Of a stretch of DNA of 64,000 nucleotides, positions 55,412 through 62,986 are shown in pieces. The notes below the pieces were generated by a model. The model was not told the origin of the DNA and made no database searches. It was given only the letters and a program-made list of their open reading frames with translations. The stretch comes from Mesorhizobium sp. M1B.F.Ca.ET.045.04.1.1 (GTDB lineage Bacteria > Pseudomonadota > Alphaproteobacteria > Rhizobiales > Rhizobiaceae), in contig NZ_CP034448.1 in NCBI RefSeq assembly GCF_003952465.1, forward strand, positions 3,077,001 to 3,141,000, read 5' to 3'. Positions within the stretch are counted from its first letter, which is position 1, and every line of letters starts with the position of its first letter. The translations under genes were made by a program, and so were the position numbers.

Positions 55412-56424
55412 GACGGTTCTCCTTGGTTCTGGATCGAGCCCGCGCCATTGCGGCCTCGATGGCGATCGGCAGGCCGAAGGCGATCGAGGGCGCACCCCGA
55501 AGGGGCCTGGACAGCAGAGGAGGAACTATCTTGTCTCGCGAGGAACTCCGGCTCTGGCCGGAAGGGGAAGATAGTTTGACGGCGCTGTTGCGCCTTAGGC
55601 GATCGAAGCGAAGCTGATCTTCGGCCAGATCAAGCCAAAAGAGAGGCCGTATTGGAGCAATCGACCAGCCGGAAAGGACCTCAGGAGAGCCTGGCCATCT
55701 CGATCAGCCAAGGGCCTGCTCGTGCTTTCGTTGTGCCATGCTCGTATTTGAACCAGGCGCTTGCCCAATGGTCTCGGACAGCTCAGCAGGGATAGGGCGC
55801 CCTCTCCCGTGTCGCTTCATGGCGCGTGTAGAGATTAGTGCTGAAGCAGATCAGGGTGTCGGCGCTCGCATCACGCCAGCCCGCGTTGATCGACTCGCTG
55901 CTCGCCCGGCCGCTCGCCACCGCCGTGATCAGGATGCGAATGCGGCATTCCGCCTGCCATCGGTCCCGACAGCCAGCGGACGGTCATGAGACATGCATGG
56001 TTGTGGCCGGCGCGTCCGGGCGGTGCCATTACGCGCATGGACGCAGTGACGCCGGCTGCAAATCGCGCCGACAATGACAAGATTCCGGCAAGGCCTCAAG
56101 ACGGGCCTAACCAGCCTCATGGTGCCGAACATGGTATCAAAGCCGGCAACATGCGACGGTGTCACGAAGACAAGCAGAACGAGAAGCTCCAGCCAGGCGG
56201 GGTGCATGAGAAGGAGAATCTGGAATTAAAGGAAGATTGCGGCCGCGACGGCTGTAATCGACGATGATGCGGAGGATTGCTGCGCGTGTCGTGAGCCAAA
56301 ACCTCACCGTAGCGGCTGCGAATGATGGCAGTGCGAGACCGCAAGCGTGAAAATGCGGCCAGCGGAGAGCAACGATGGCAGCAAGCGCCAGGCGCAAGTA
56401 GGTTGTGATGCTGAAAGGCGGCGC
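55412..56424. other. long gene-poor interval between DUF736 and DUF2493 genes
   Basis: About 1 kb. The first 165 bases are the leader of the DUF736 gene, including the inverted repeat 55524-55576. From about 55620 to 56424 only short frames on both strands are open, none recognised. The spacing suggests lost genes. Confidence 0.5.
55524..55576. promoter_or_regulatory. palindromic leader element upstream of DUF736 gene
   Basis: Perfect inverted repeat AACTATCTT (55524-55532) / AAGATAGTT (55568-55576), with TTGTCTCGCGAGGAA after the left arm and a GC-rich centre (CCGGCTCTGGCCGG). It is similar in layout and left-arm sequence to the element at 57479-57567. Confidence 0.55.
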
Positions 56425-57357
56425 TCACGCGCCGCCCCATTTACGGAAGTCGTACGTTTTGATGCCGAGCTTCCTGGCTTTGTCGGCGAAATTGTCCTGG
56501 ATGCCCGTTCCTGGGAAGATGATGACCCCGATCGGCAAGACATCGAGCATCGCGTCATTACGCTTGAACGGTGCGGCGCGCCCGTGCTTCTCCCAGTCGG
56601 GCGCGAAGCCGATTTGGGGAACCTTGCGATTGCTGGCCCATTTGGCGGCGATCAGCTCGGCGCCCTTCGGCGACTTGCCGTGGATCAGCACCATGTCCGG
56701 ATGCTTGGCGTGGACTTTGTCGAGCACGTCCCAGATCAGCTGATGATCATTGAAGTCGAGGCCGCCGGTCAGCGCGATCTTCGAACCGGCTGGCAGCATG
56801 ACCTCGGTGTCGGCCTTGCGTCGGGCCGCGAGGAAGTCCCGGCTGTCGACCAGCGCGGCGTTGAGATGCCGATGGTTGACCATTGACCCGGTGCGCGGCC
56901 GCCAGGCCGAACCGCTGTACTGCTCGTATTGATCGGCGGCCTGGTCGCGCATGAGTTCGAAGGCGTCCCGCCGCTCGAGCATGGTCTGGCCCTGGGCGGT
57001 GAGGTTCTCGAGCTCGACCGCCTTGATCTCGGTGCCGTCCTGTTCCCGCTGCAAGCGGCGCTGGGCCTGCTCGTTGTCGTCCAGTTGGCGCTCGATCCGC
57101 AGCACCGCGCGATGGAAGACATTGGTAACGGACCAGAGCAGGTCGTCGAGATCGGGTTCGAGGCGCGTATCGGCCAGGGTGGCGATCAGGGTATCGAAGA
57201 TGTCGGCCACCGCTCCGGCCACATGATCGCCATCGGGCAGCGTTCGCGGATCGGGCTCGTCCGTGAAGGGGCGCCAGCCATAGAGCTGGAGTTCGGTAAG
57301 AACGTGGTCGGTCGGGGACGATGCGTGGTGTGGCTCGGTGTCGTCGTGCTCGCTCAT
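56425..57357 (-). CDS. DUF2493 (SLOG-like) domain protein
   Basis: A 310-aa protein. The C-terminal domain from about residue 190 reads GSKIALTGGLDFNDHQLIWD, HPDMVLIHGKSPKGAELIAA and GVIIFPGTGIQDNFADKARK, the Rossmann-like nucleotide-binding DUF2493 fold. The N-terminal 170 residues are helical with a charged central part (QRRLQREQDGTEIKAVELEN). It is commonly found next to Toprim and ParB genes in rhizobial mobile elements. A palindromic element sits 120 bases upstream. Role unknown. Confidence 0.88.
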   Translation of the reverse strand: MSEHDDTEPHHASSPTDHVLTELQLYGWRPFTDEPDPRTLPDGDHVAGAVADIFDTLIATLADTRLEPDLDDLLWSVTNVFHRAVLRIERQLDDNEQAQRRLQREQDGTEIKAVELENLTAQGQTMLERRDAFELMRDQAADQYEQYSGSAWRPRTGSMVNHRHLNAALVDSRDFLAARRKADTEVMLPAGSKIALTGGLDFNDHQLIWDVLDKVHAKHPDMVLIHGKSPKGAELIAAKWASNRKVPQIGFAPDWEKHGRAAPFKRNDAMLDVLPIGVIIFPGTGIQDNFADKARKLGIKTYDFRKWGGA

Positions 57358-57478
57358 GGGGATCTCCCGTCGCCTGGACCGCGACCCTCGCGGCCTTCAT
57401 GGCGACGAAAGCCCACAGGCGGGGCGCCGGGCACCCGGAGCGAAGTGGAGGGGCGGAGCGTCAGCGCAGGATGGCAGA

Positions 57479-57567
57479 GGCCGACTATTTTGTCTGGCGA
57501 TGGAAAGGCGTCGCTCCTGGCCGCTGGCAGTCGCCGGCAGTCGCGCGCCGCCGGAAAATAGTCGGCC
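57479..57567. promoter_or_regulatory. palindromic leader element upstream of DUF2493 gene
   Basis: Perfect 13-base inverted repeat GGCCGACTATTTT (57479-57491) / AAAATAGTCGGCC (57555-57567). The left arm continues GTCTGGCGATGGAAA, aligning with GTCTCGCGAGGAA at 55533. It lies about 125 bases before the DUF2493 start, the same relative position as the element before DUF736, in an interval (57358-57686) otherwise without genes. Confidence 0.6.
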
Positions 57568-57686
57568 GCCGCCATTGCCTGGCCGGCCCGTTTGTGGGCC
57601 CGATCGCCCTCTCGAAGGCCGGGTCGCGGCTCTTGTCGGGCGGGCCGTCATCAAGACGCCGGCGGGACCGAATCCCGTCCCGTCTC

Positions 57687-58739
57687 CTACCGGATCATGC
57701 CGCCCGTTTTCAGATAGCGCAGGCGGTCCCTATGCATGAGCTGGTCTGCAATTACTGCCCGGAGTGCGTCGAGACCGAAATGGCGGAGGTCGTCGTTGAA
57801 GTCCTCCAATGCCGGCGACAGCGCGATTGCCTCGATCCCGGCCTCGCGTGCCCGCCCTGCCAGGGTGTCGTGGGCACCGTCGCCGGCGGGGTCGTTGTCG
57901 CGGATGACATAGAGCCGGCGCAAGGTCGGCGGGAACAGGATGGCCCCGAGGTGGGCTGCCGAGAGTGCCGCCGCCATAGCCATGTCGGGCAAGGCGCATC
58001 TCAGCGACAGCGTCGTCTCGATGCCCTCGCCCGCCGCCATCACGCTGGTCGGCACGCCGAACCGGACGGCCTGACCGAGGAGATCGCCCATCGCGCGTCG
58101 CGGCGTGTCGATGGGCGCCTTGCCGTTGCCGCCGGGATCGAGCCAGGTGCGGTGCGCGCCAGTCTGTCGTCCGCCGAGATCGGTGACCGCGGCGATGATG
58201 GCCGGCCAGGTCTCGGTCGGGCCATGATCCTCGGGTCGATAGTAGCAGCGCGGATGGAACCGGAGCGATCCGGTTCCGCGCAAAGTCGTAATGCCGCGTC
58301 CGCGCAGATACGCCTCAGCGAGCGTGCCGGTGATCAGTTGCGACATGGTGAAGAGCCGCCGCGAGGCCTCTGGCGATCCCGTTGGAACAGGATTGGTATT
58401 GCCGCATGAAGAACGCGGTTCTGGTTCCGATCTTGGCATCGCCAAGAAGCTGCGTGCCTCGTCAGCGACGTCCTTGAAGTGGATGAGACCGAGCGCATCA
58501 CGGATGACGTCGAGCAGGTCGCCGTGCTCACCGGTGGCGGCGTCGGTCCACTTCCCCGCCGGTCCTTTCGGCGAGTTCCTGAGCCGGACGAACATCGAGC
58601 GGCCCGGCGCATTGCGGACGTCGCCGACCTGCCAGTAATTGCCGGAGCGGCGCCCATTCGAGAGGTAGTGCCGGCACACCGCCTCGGCATGTTCGCCGAG
58701 ACGGTGGGCGAGTTCGGCGGTATCGCGGCGGGTCATCAT
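57687..58739 (-). CDS. Toprim-domain primase-like protein
   Basis: A 350-aa protein. The N-terminal part reads HRLGEHAEAVCRHYLSNGRR and a primase-like zinc-lacking domain with KWTDAATGEHGDLLDVIRDA. The C-terminal Toprim domain shows the glutamate in VMAAGEGIETTLSLRCALPD and the acidic pair in LYVIRDNDPAGDGAHD. This is the usual Toprim/DUF7146 protein of rhizobial mobile elements. ATG 58739 overlaps the ParB stop (ATGATGA). Confidence 0.85.
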   Translation of the reverse strand: MMTRRDTAELAHRLGEHAEAVCRHYLSNGRRSGNYWQVGDVRNAPGRSMFVRLRNSPKGPAGKWTDAATGEHGDLLDVIRDALGLIHFKDVADEARSFLAMPRSEPEPRSSCGNTNPVPTGSPEASRRLFTMSQLITGTLAEAYLRGRGITTLRGTGSLRFHPRCYYRPEDHGPTETWPAIIAAVTDLGGRQTGAHRTWLDPGGNGKAPIDTPRRAMGDLLGQAVRFGVPTSVMAAGEGIETTLSLRCALPDMAMAAALSAAHLGAILFPPTLRRLYVIRDNDPAGDGAHDTLAGRAREAGIEAIALSPALEDFNDDLRHFGLDALRAVIADQLMHRDRLRYLKTGGMIR

Positions 58740-59647
58740 GCGGTCTCCCGCTCGCTGACGCGTTCGATGGGGAAGCGCCCGAGCACGCGATCGAGCACCG
58801 CGATGCCAGCGGTATCGGTCGCCACGAACATCCTGAGCTTCCACGAAATGATCTCGTGGAAGAGCCCATAGGCGGTGAGTCGCTCGCGCATCGTGTCCGT
58901 GAAGCCAGTCAATTCGAGGCGCCAGGCGCACCGGACATAGCCGCGATCGACGACGAGGTCGCCATCGCGGTTGATGCTGACGAAGACGCCCGCGCGCGGG
59001 ATCTCCGCCGGATCGTAAATCATCGGTCTGTTCTCGATCCGCTCCAGCGCTTCCTCGATTTCCCCAAGACGTCGATCGTCGGTGACGGTGAAGGCCATAA
59101 GCTCGTCGAGCTTCATGCCGTCTTGCGCATAGATGTCGAGCAGCTTCGACGAAACCTTAGCGAGGCGCAGGCGCTGCTGCACGAAGGTGGCCGAGACGAA
59201 GAAGCGCGCTGCGATTTCCTCGTGTGTGGCGCCCTGGTCGTGGAGGGTCTGGAACGCCCGGAACATGTCGAGAGGATGAAGATCTTCGCGGTGGAAGTTC
59301 TCGGCCAAAGAATGCTCCTCGATCGGCACCGCACTGTTCGCGTCCGAGACGATGCAGGGCACCGCTTCGGTCTTGACCATCCGCTTCTGCTTGACCAGGA
59401 GTTCGAGGGCGCGATAGCGACGCCCGCCCGCCGGCACCTCGAACATGCCGGTCTCGTTGCGCTCGCCGTCGAGCACTGGCCGGACGTTGAGACTCTGGAG
59501 GAGTCCACGTCGTGCAATGGAAGCGGCGAGGTCCTCGATCGACTGCCCGTTCTTGATGCGCCGGACATTGGCCTGGCTGAGGATCAGCTTGTTGAAGGGG
59601 AGGTCGCGCGAGGCGTGGAGGGTGATCTTCTGCTTGGCGGTCGCCAT
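58736..59647 (-). CDS. ParB/RepB/Spo0J-family protein, apparently internally deleted
   Basis: A 303-aa protein. The N-terminal ParB domain is intact: LPFNKLILSQANVRRIKNGQ, FEVPAGGRRYRALELLVKQK, SLAENFHREDLHPLDMFRAF. The HTH follows (ATHEEIAARFFVSATFVQQR, LRLAKVSSKLLDIYAQDGMK). After MAFTVTDD the sequence jumps to RRLGEIEEALERIENRPMIY and VFVSINRDGDLVVDRGYVR, which in relatives I remember lie roughly 60-100 residues further on, and the C-terminal 65 residues are unlike them. Related proteins on such elements are usually 600-700 aa. Partition or transcription control is inferred. It has a structured leader (59660-59702). Confidence 0.8.
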   Translation of the reverse strand: MATAKQKITLHASRDLPFNKLILSQANVRRIKNGQSIEDLAASIARRGLLQSLNVRPVLDGERNETGMFEVPAGGRRYRALELLVKQKRMVKTEAVPCIVSDANSAVPIEEHSLAENFHREDLHPLDMFRAFQTLHDQGATHEEIAARFFVSATFVQQRLRLAKVSSKLLDIYAQDGMKLDELMAFTVTDDRRLGEIEEALERIENRPMIYDPAEIPRAGVFVSINRDGDLVVDRGYVRCAWRLELTGFTDTMRERLTAYGLFHEIISWKLRMFVATDTAGIAVLDRVLGRFPIERVSERETA

Positions 59648-59659
59648 GGTCTTTTCTCC

Positions 59660-59702
59660 GCGACGGGCGGCCGGGAATTCCTCTCGACCTCCAACCCGTC
59701 AC
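59660..59702 (-). promoter_or_regulatory. structured leader upstream of parB-like gene
   Basis: On the coding strand GTGACGGG pairs with CCCGTCGC (8 base pairs, one G-U), enclosing a second weaker stem (GGTCG with CGGCC). It ends 13 bases before the start codon. The same outer stem and flanks occur before the ardC-like gene, with a different inner stem. Confidence 0.55.
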
Positions 59703-59809
59703 GAAGAGCAGCGCCGCCCTCTCACTCTGAGGACGGCGCCGCAAAGCCGGCTTTCCGAAGAAGCGCAAAGCCGGAAACCCGGAAATCCGAATCGCCGGTC
59801 TTGCGAGTT

Positions 59810-60205
59810 TCAGAATGCCCACGACGGGGGTGTCAGGATTTCATCGCGTCGGTCGCGAGCTATCCAGGCGACGACGCCTTCTGCCGCACGGGTGCTGCCC
59901 GCCTGCCGGGTGGCTTCGGTCCAGACCGATAGCGGCAGGTGGGTGGCAAAAAGGATGTCACGTTCGATTCCCATGCCGAAGGGCAGGTGAACGGACGTCA
60001 GTTCCTCGAGCGAGAAGCTGCCGAGCTCGGGATAGCCAAGATCGGCGAGACCGAACAGGGTATCGCCGTCGGCATCGAGCTCGGTGGCGAGCCAGACGCC
60101 CTCGCCCGGTGGATTGAAGAACTTGACCACAGGCACGTGGTCGGCACCGCGGTCACGGCCGTTGGCCAGCAGGCGTTCGTGCTGTTCGTCGGTCAGCAGG
60201 ATCAT
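59810..60205 (-). CDS. DUF2958 family protein
   Basis: A 131-aa protein, MILLTDEQHERLLANGRDRG, HVPVVKFFNPPGEGVWLATE, DGDTLFGLADLGYPELGSFS and HLPFGMGIERDILFATHLPL. DUF2958 proteins are small, soluble and typical of alphaproteobacterial mobile elements, usually beside ArdC-like genes as here (four-base overlap). Function unknown. Confidence 0.88.
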   Translation of the reverse strand: MILLTDEQHERLLANGRDRGADHVPVVKFFNPPGEGVWLATELDADGDTLFGLADLGYPELGSFSLEELTSVHLPFGMGIERDILFATHLPLSVWTEATRQAGSTRAAEGVVAWIARDRRDEILTPPSWAF

Positions 60206-61173
60206 GCCGCCCTCCTGTCGATCTCAGGCTCGCCGTTCTCGCCGCCGTCAACCGCGCGGCCGGCGTCGGGCAGAAAACCGAGGAGCCAGTCGGCGGCCTT
60301 GCTGGCCTGCGAGGCGGCACGCACGATTGCGCGGTTGTCCTCGCGCAGCACTTCGAGCCAGGAGCCGAGGTAGTCGGCATGACGCACAGTCGGCACGATG
60401 CCGAGCGCGGCGCAGCAGAAGGCCGAGTTCATCTCCGCGACGAGTTCCTCGAAGGCATACTTCTTGGTGCCGAAGGAGCCGCTGAGGTCGCGGCCGAGCC
60501 GCGAGGCGTGCCCGGTGGCGTGGCCGAGTTCGTGGAGCGCCGTGCGATGCCAGTTGATCGGCTCGAAATAGGCGGCGGGCGGCGGCACCCGCACGTAATC
60601 GTGGGCGGGCACATAGAAGGCGCGGTCGCCGCCGATGCGGAAGTCAATACCGGTCGCCTTGATCAGCATCTCGACGGTAGGCTCGATCATGCCCGGCGGA
60701 GGCGGCGGCACCTCGACGGCGATGTCCTGGGGAAGCCCTTCGCATTGCGCGACGTTGAACACGGTGAAGCGCTTGAGGAATGGAATGGCATGTGTTTCCT
60801 CGCCGGTGTCGCGGGCACGCTGCTCTTCGTCCTCGGGGACGAAGCGGTCGGCGTAGACCACGGTCGTGCCGTGCTCGCCCTTGCGGACATTGCCGCCAAG
60901 GGATAGGGCCTGACGGAATGTGAGCCAGCCTTGGCCGGGAAATCCATATTGGACGACCGAGCCCCACAGGATGAGGATGTTGATGCCGCTATAGGCACGG
61001 CCGGTGCCGGCATTCTTCGGCAGGCCGACCGGTGCTTGCCCTGCCGACGTTCCCCAGGGCTGCACCCACGGGAAGCGCCCGGCTTCGAGCTCGGCAATGA
61101 CCTTGCCGGTGATTTCCTCATAAAGGCTTGCGCGGTTGGCGCCGGCGCGAGCATGGCGGTGGTGTCTGGACAT
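60202..61173 (-). CDS. ardC: ArdC-like antirestriction protein with zincin-type metallopeptidase domain
   Basis: A 323-aa protein. The N-terminal ArdC ssDNA-binding domain has LYEEITGKVIAELEAGRFPW, YSGINILILWGSVVQYGFPG and WLTFRQALSLGGNVRKGEHG. The C-terminal domain carries the zinc motif HELGHATGH near residue 214. ArdC proteins protect incoming single-stranded DNA from restriction after conjugation. It starts at ATG 61173 behind a structured leader (61185-61228). Confidence 0.9.
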   Translation of the reverse strand: MSRHHRHARAGANRASLYEEITGKVIAELEAGRFPWVQPWGTSAGQAPVGLPKNAGTGRAYSGINILILWGSVVQYGFPGQGWLTFRQALSLGGNVRKGEHGTTVVYADRFVPEDEEQRARDTGEETHAIPFLKRFTVFNVAQCEGLPQDIAVEVPPPPPGMIEPTVEMLIKATGIDFRIGGDRAFYVPAHDYVRVPPPAAYFEPINWHRTALHELGHATGHASRLGRDLSGSFGTKKYAFEELVAEMNSAFCCAALGIVPTVRHADYLGSWLEVLREDNRAIVRAASQASKAADWLLGFLPDAGRAVDGGENGEPEIDRRAA

Positions 61174-61744
61174 GGCGGTTCTCCGCGACGGGCGCCGGGA
61201 GCCTCTCTCCCAGCCCTCAACCCGTCACGACAAATCCGGTCAGCACTCTCACTCTTGGGGGCGTTGGGGGTCTCCCCCACAGAAGAGGTCGGCCGAGACC
61301 ACGGCGCGGCCCAGGGAAGGCATTCCCTTTAAAATCGCAAAGGCGCAGAAGCGGAGGTCAGGATTTCAGAACGCAAGCTCAGCCTGCAGGGGTGTCCCAG
61401 ATAAGCTAGTCGGAATCATTTTGTCGCCAATCAGAGGGGCGATGCCACCATATCGCTAACTTCGCCGTTCAATTCGGGCGTCAGCAGGACCGCCGCATCG
61501 CCCGGCATCCCGCGGTTGCACTGCTTGCGCAGCGGCCAGCATTTGACTTCCTTCCTTTTGAAGATATTCAGGAAAGGAAATTGCTCGGTGCGGGATTGTT
61601 GGTTTCCGCAAACCGGTGCTTTCAGCCATTTGTCTGAGGCCGACAAAAGTTTTGCAACAATAGGATTGGTGCGCCATCAAACTTGAAGTACATAGCCGGG
61701 TGCGGGGGGGCTGGCTTTAGATTTCAACTCCAGGAGTGAATACC
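61174..61744. other. intergenic region between ardC-like and mucR genes
   Basis: Divergent promoters must lie here. It contains the ardC leader (61185-61228) and, before the regulator, an AGGAG site at 61732-61736. The rest shows no gene. Confidence 0.5.
61185..61228 (-). promoter_or_regulatory. structured leader upstream of ardC-like gene
   Basis: Coding strand: outer stem GTGACGGG/CCCGTCGC and inner 8-base-pair stem GCTGGGAG/CTCCCGGC around a short loop. It ends 12 bases before the start codon. The outer stem is identical to the one before the parB-like gene while the inner stem differs but still pairs. Confidence 0.6.
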
Positions 61745-62197
61745 TTGAACGAACAAAGCGAGGCTCAAAACCTTGATCTCGTCGGCCTGACGGCGGATAT
61801 CGTCTCGGCCTATGTGAGCAAGAACGCCCTCCCCGTCGCCGGGCTCGCCGAACTAATTGCCTCTATCCATTCCTCGCTGTCCGGAATCGGCAAGGTTCGC
61901 GTGGCCCCCGGGCCGAAACAGGAGCCGGCAGTCAATCCCAAGAGGTCAGTGACGCCCGAGTTCATCATTTGTCTGGAAGACGGAAAGAAGTTCAAATCGC
62001 TGAAGCGCCATCTCGGCGTGCATTACGGTATGACACCCCAAGAATACCGTGAGAAATGGAACCTCCCGCAAGATTACCCGATGGTCGCGCCGAACTACGC
62101 TGCCCAAAGATCGATCTTGGCCAAGTCAAGCGGGCTTGGACGCAAGACTGCTGCTAGCCCGGCGCCGAAGGCGAAACGAAAGTCACAACGCGGCTAG
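61745..62197 (+). CDS. mucR: MucR/Ros-family zinc-finger transcriptional regulator
   Basis: A 150-aa regulator: LTADIVSAYVSKNALPVAGL, then FIICLEDGKKFKSLKRHLGV and HYGMTPQEYREKWNLPQDYP, the prokaryotic zinc-finger core, and a basic tail (PKAKRKSQRG). TTG 61745, eight bases from AGGAG, is preferred over GTG 61736, which overlaps that site. MucR proteins silence AT-rich and horizontally acquired genes and control polysaccharide and symbiosis genes in rhizobia. Confidence 0.88.
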   Translation: MNEQSEAQNLDLVGLTADIVSAYVSKNALPVAGLAELIASIHSSLSGIGKVRVAPGPKQEPAVNPKRSVTPEFIICLEDGKKFKSLKRHLGVHYGMTPQEYREKWNLPQDYPMVAPNYAAQRSILAKSSGLGRKTAASPAPKAKRKSQRG

Positions 62198-62260
62198 CAG
62201 GGTTCCGCGTTGCGGCAGGCTTTATCGGCGCTTCTGCCTTTCTCCGCGGCGTTAAGGATC

Positions 62261-62290
62261 ATGGCGTTGCATTTGCAACGCCATTTCTTT
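62261..62290 (+). terminator. probable rho-independent terminator after mucR-like gene
   Basis: Perfect 11-base inverted repeat ATGGCGTTGCA-2-TGCAACGCCAT at 62261-62284 followed by TTCTTT, 63 bases after the stop codon. Confidence 0.65.
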
Positions 62291-62986
62291 GAAAAATGCG
62301 ACGTTGCGAGGCAGTGTCCCACGAAGCTGACCTTTCATTTCAGAAACAAAGAAAGGACTGGTAGAGGCGTCGGCATGCCCGGGAACGTGAAATACATGGT
62401 AAGAAAGCCAGACATCTCGCCAATCTGGAAAAGCGGCGAACAGTCTTCGACCGATCGCCGGAATAATGCTTCTGCTGCTCACCGGGCAGGGTATCAAGCG
62501 CAAAGCCCCAACGTTTTCACCACGCCAATGTTGCTCCGCACTCCTCCTGGCAAGCGGTAACCTTGTTCCCAGCGCGGTCTTGTTCCCAGCGCGGTCGGCG
62601 TCAGATATAATCGCAGGACCAGATGTGATAGGCGTCCGACGAGCATGCGCTCTCCGTGGGCAAATGTTTGAAACGCCTCACGCCAGCGCAGGAACCAAGA
62701 TTGGTCGGATGTTTGCACCGAATCAACTTGGCAGGAGGCCCGACTGAAAGTGCTCAGATTATTTCAGATAAATTGGCCTAATATACGAGTGATATTCAGG
62801 GCACACGCGAGCTATCTTAATGTTTTGCTCGCGACATCGTTGAGTTGGCCCTCACATCCCAGGACTGCTCGTTGAATTTCCGGTAACTAGCCAGTGGCAA
62901 CTCGACGCCGCCCCTCCCCTATGGCGACGCGTTTGCGTTTGGCCACGCGCCGGGCCTGACTTGGCCCCGCAATCCCCTGTGCCTAG
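62291..62986. other. gene-poor interval
   Basis: About 700 bases without a supported gene. It holds a perfect 17-base tandem repeat at 62562-62595 and several short frames of no recognised product. It probably includes decayed genes. Confidence 0.45.
62562..62595. repeat. perfect 17-base tandem duplication
   Basis: CTTGTTCCCAGCGCGGT occurs twice without a gap (62562-62578 and 62579-62595) in non-coding DNA. Confidence 0.85.

Noticed and set aside
58838-58860. Inverted repeat TTCCACGA/TCGTGGAA
   Set aside because: Lies inside the parB-like coding region and is short; probably chance.
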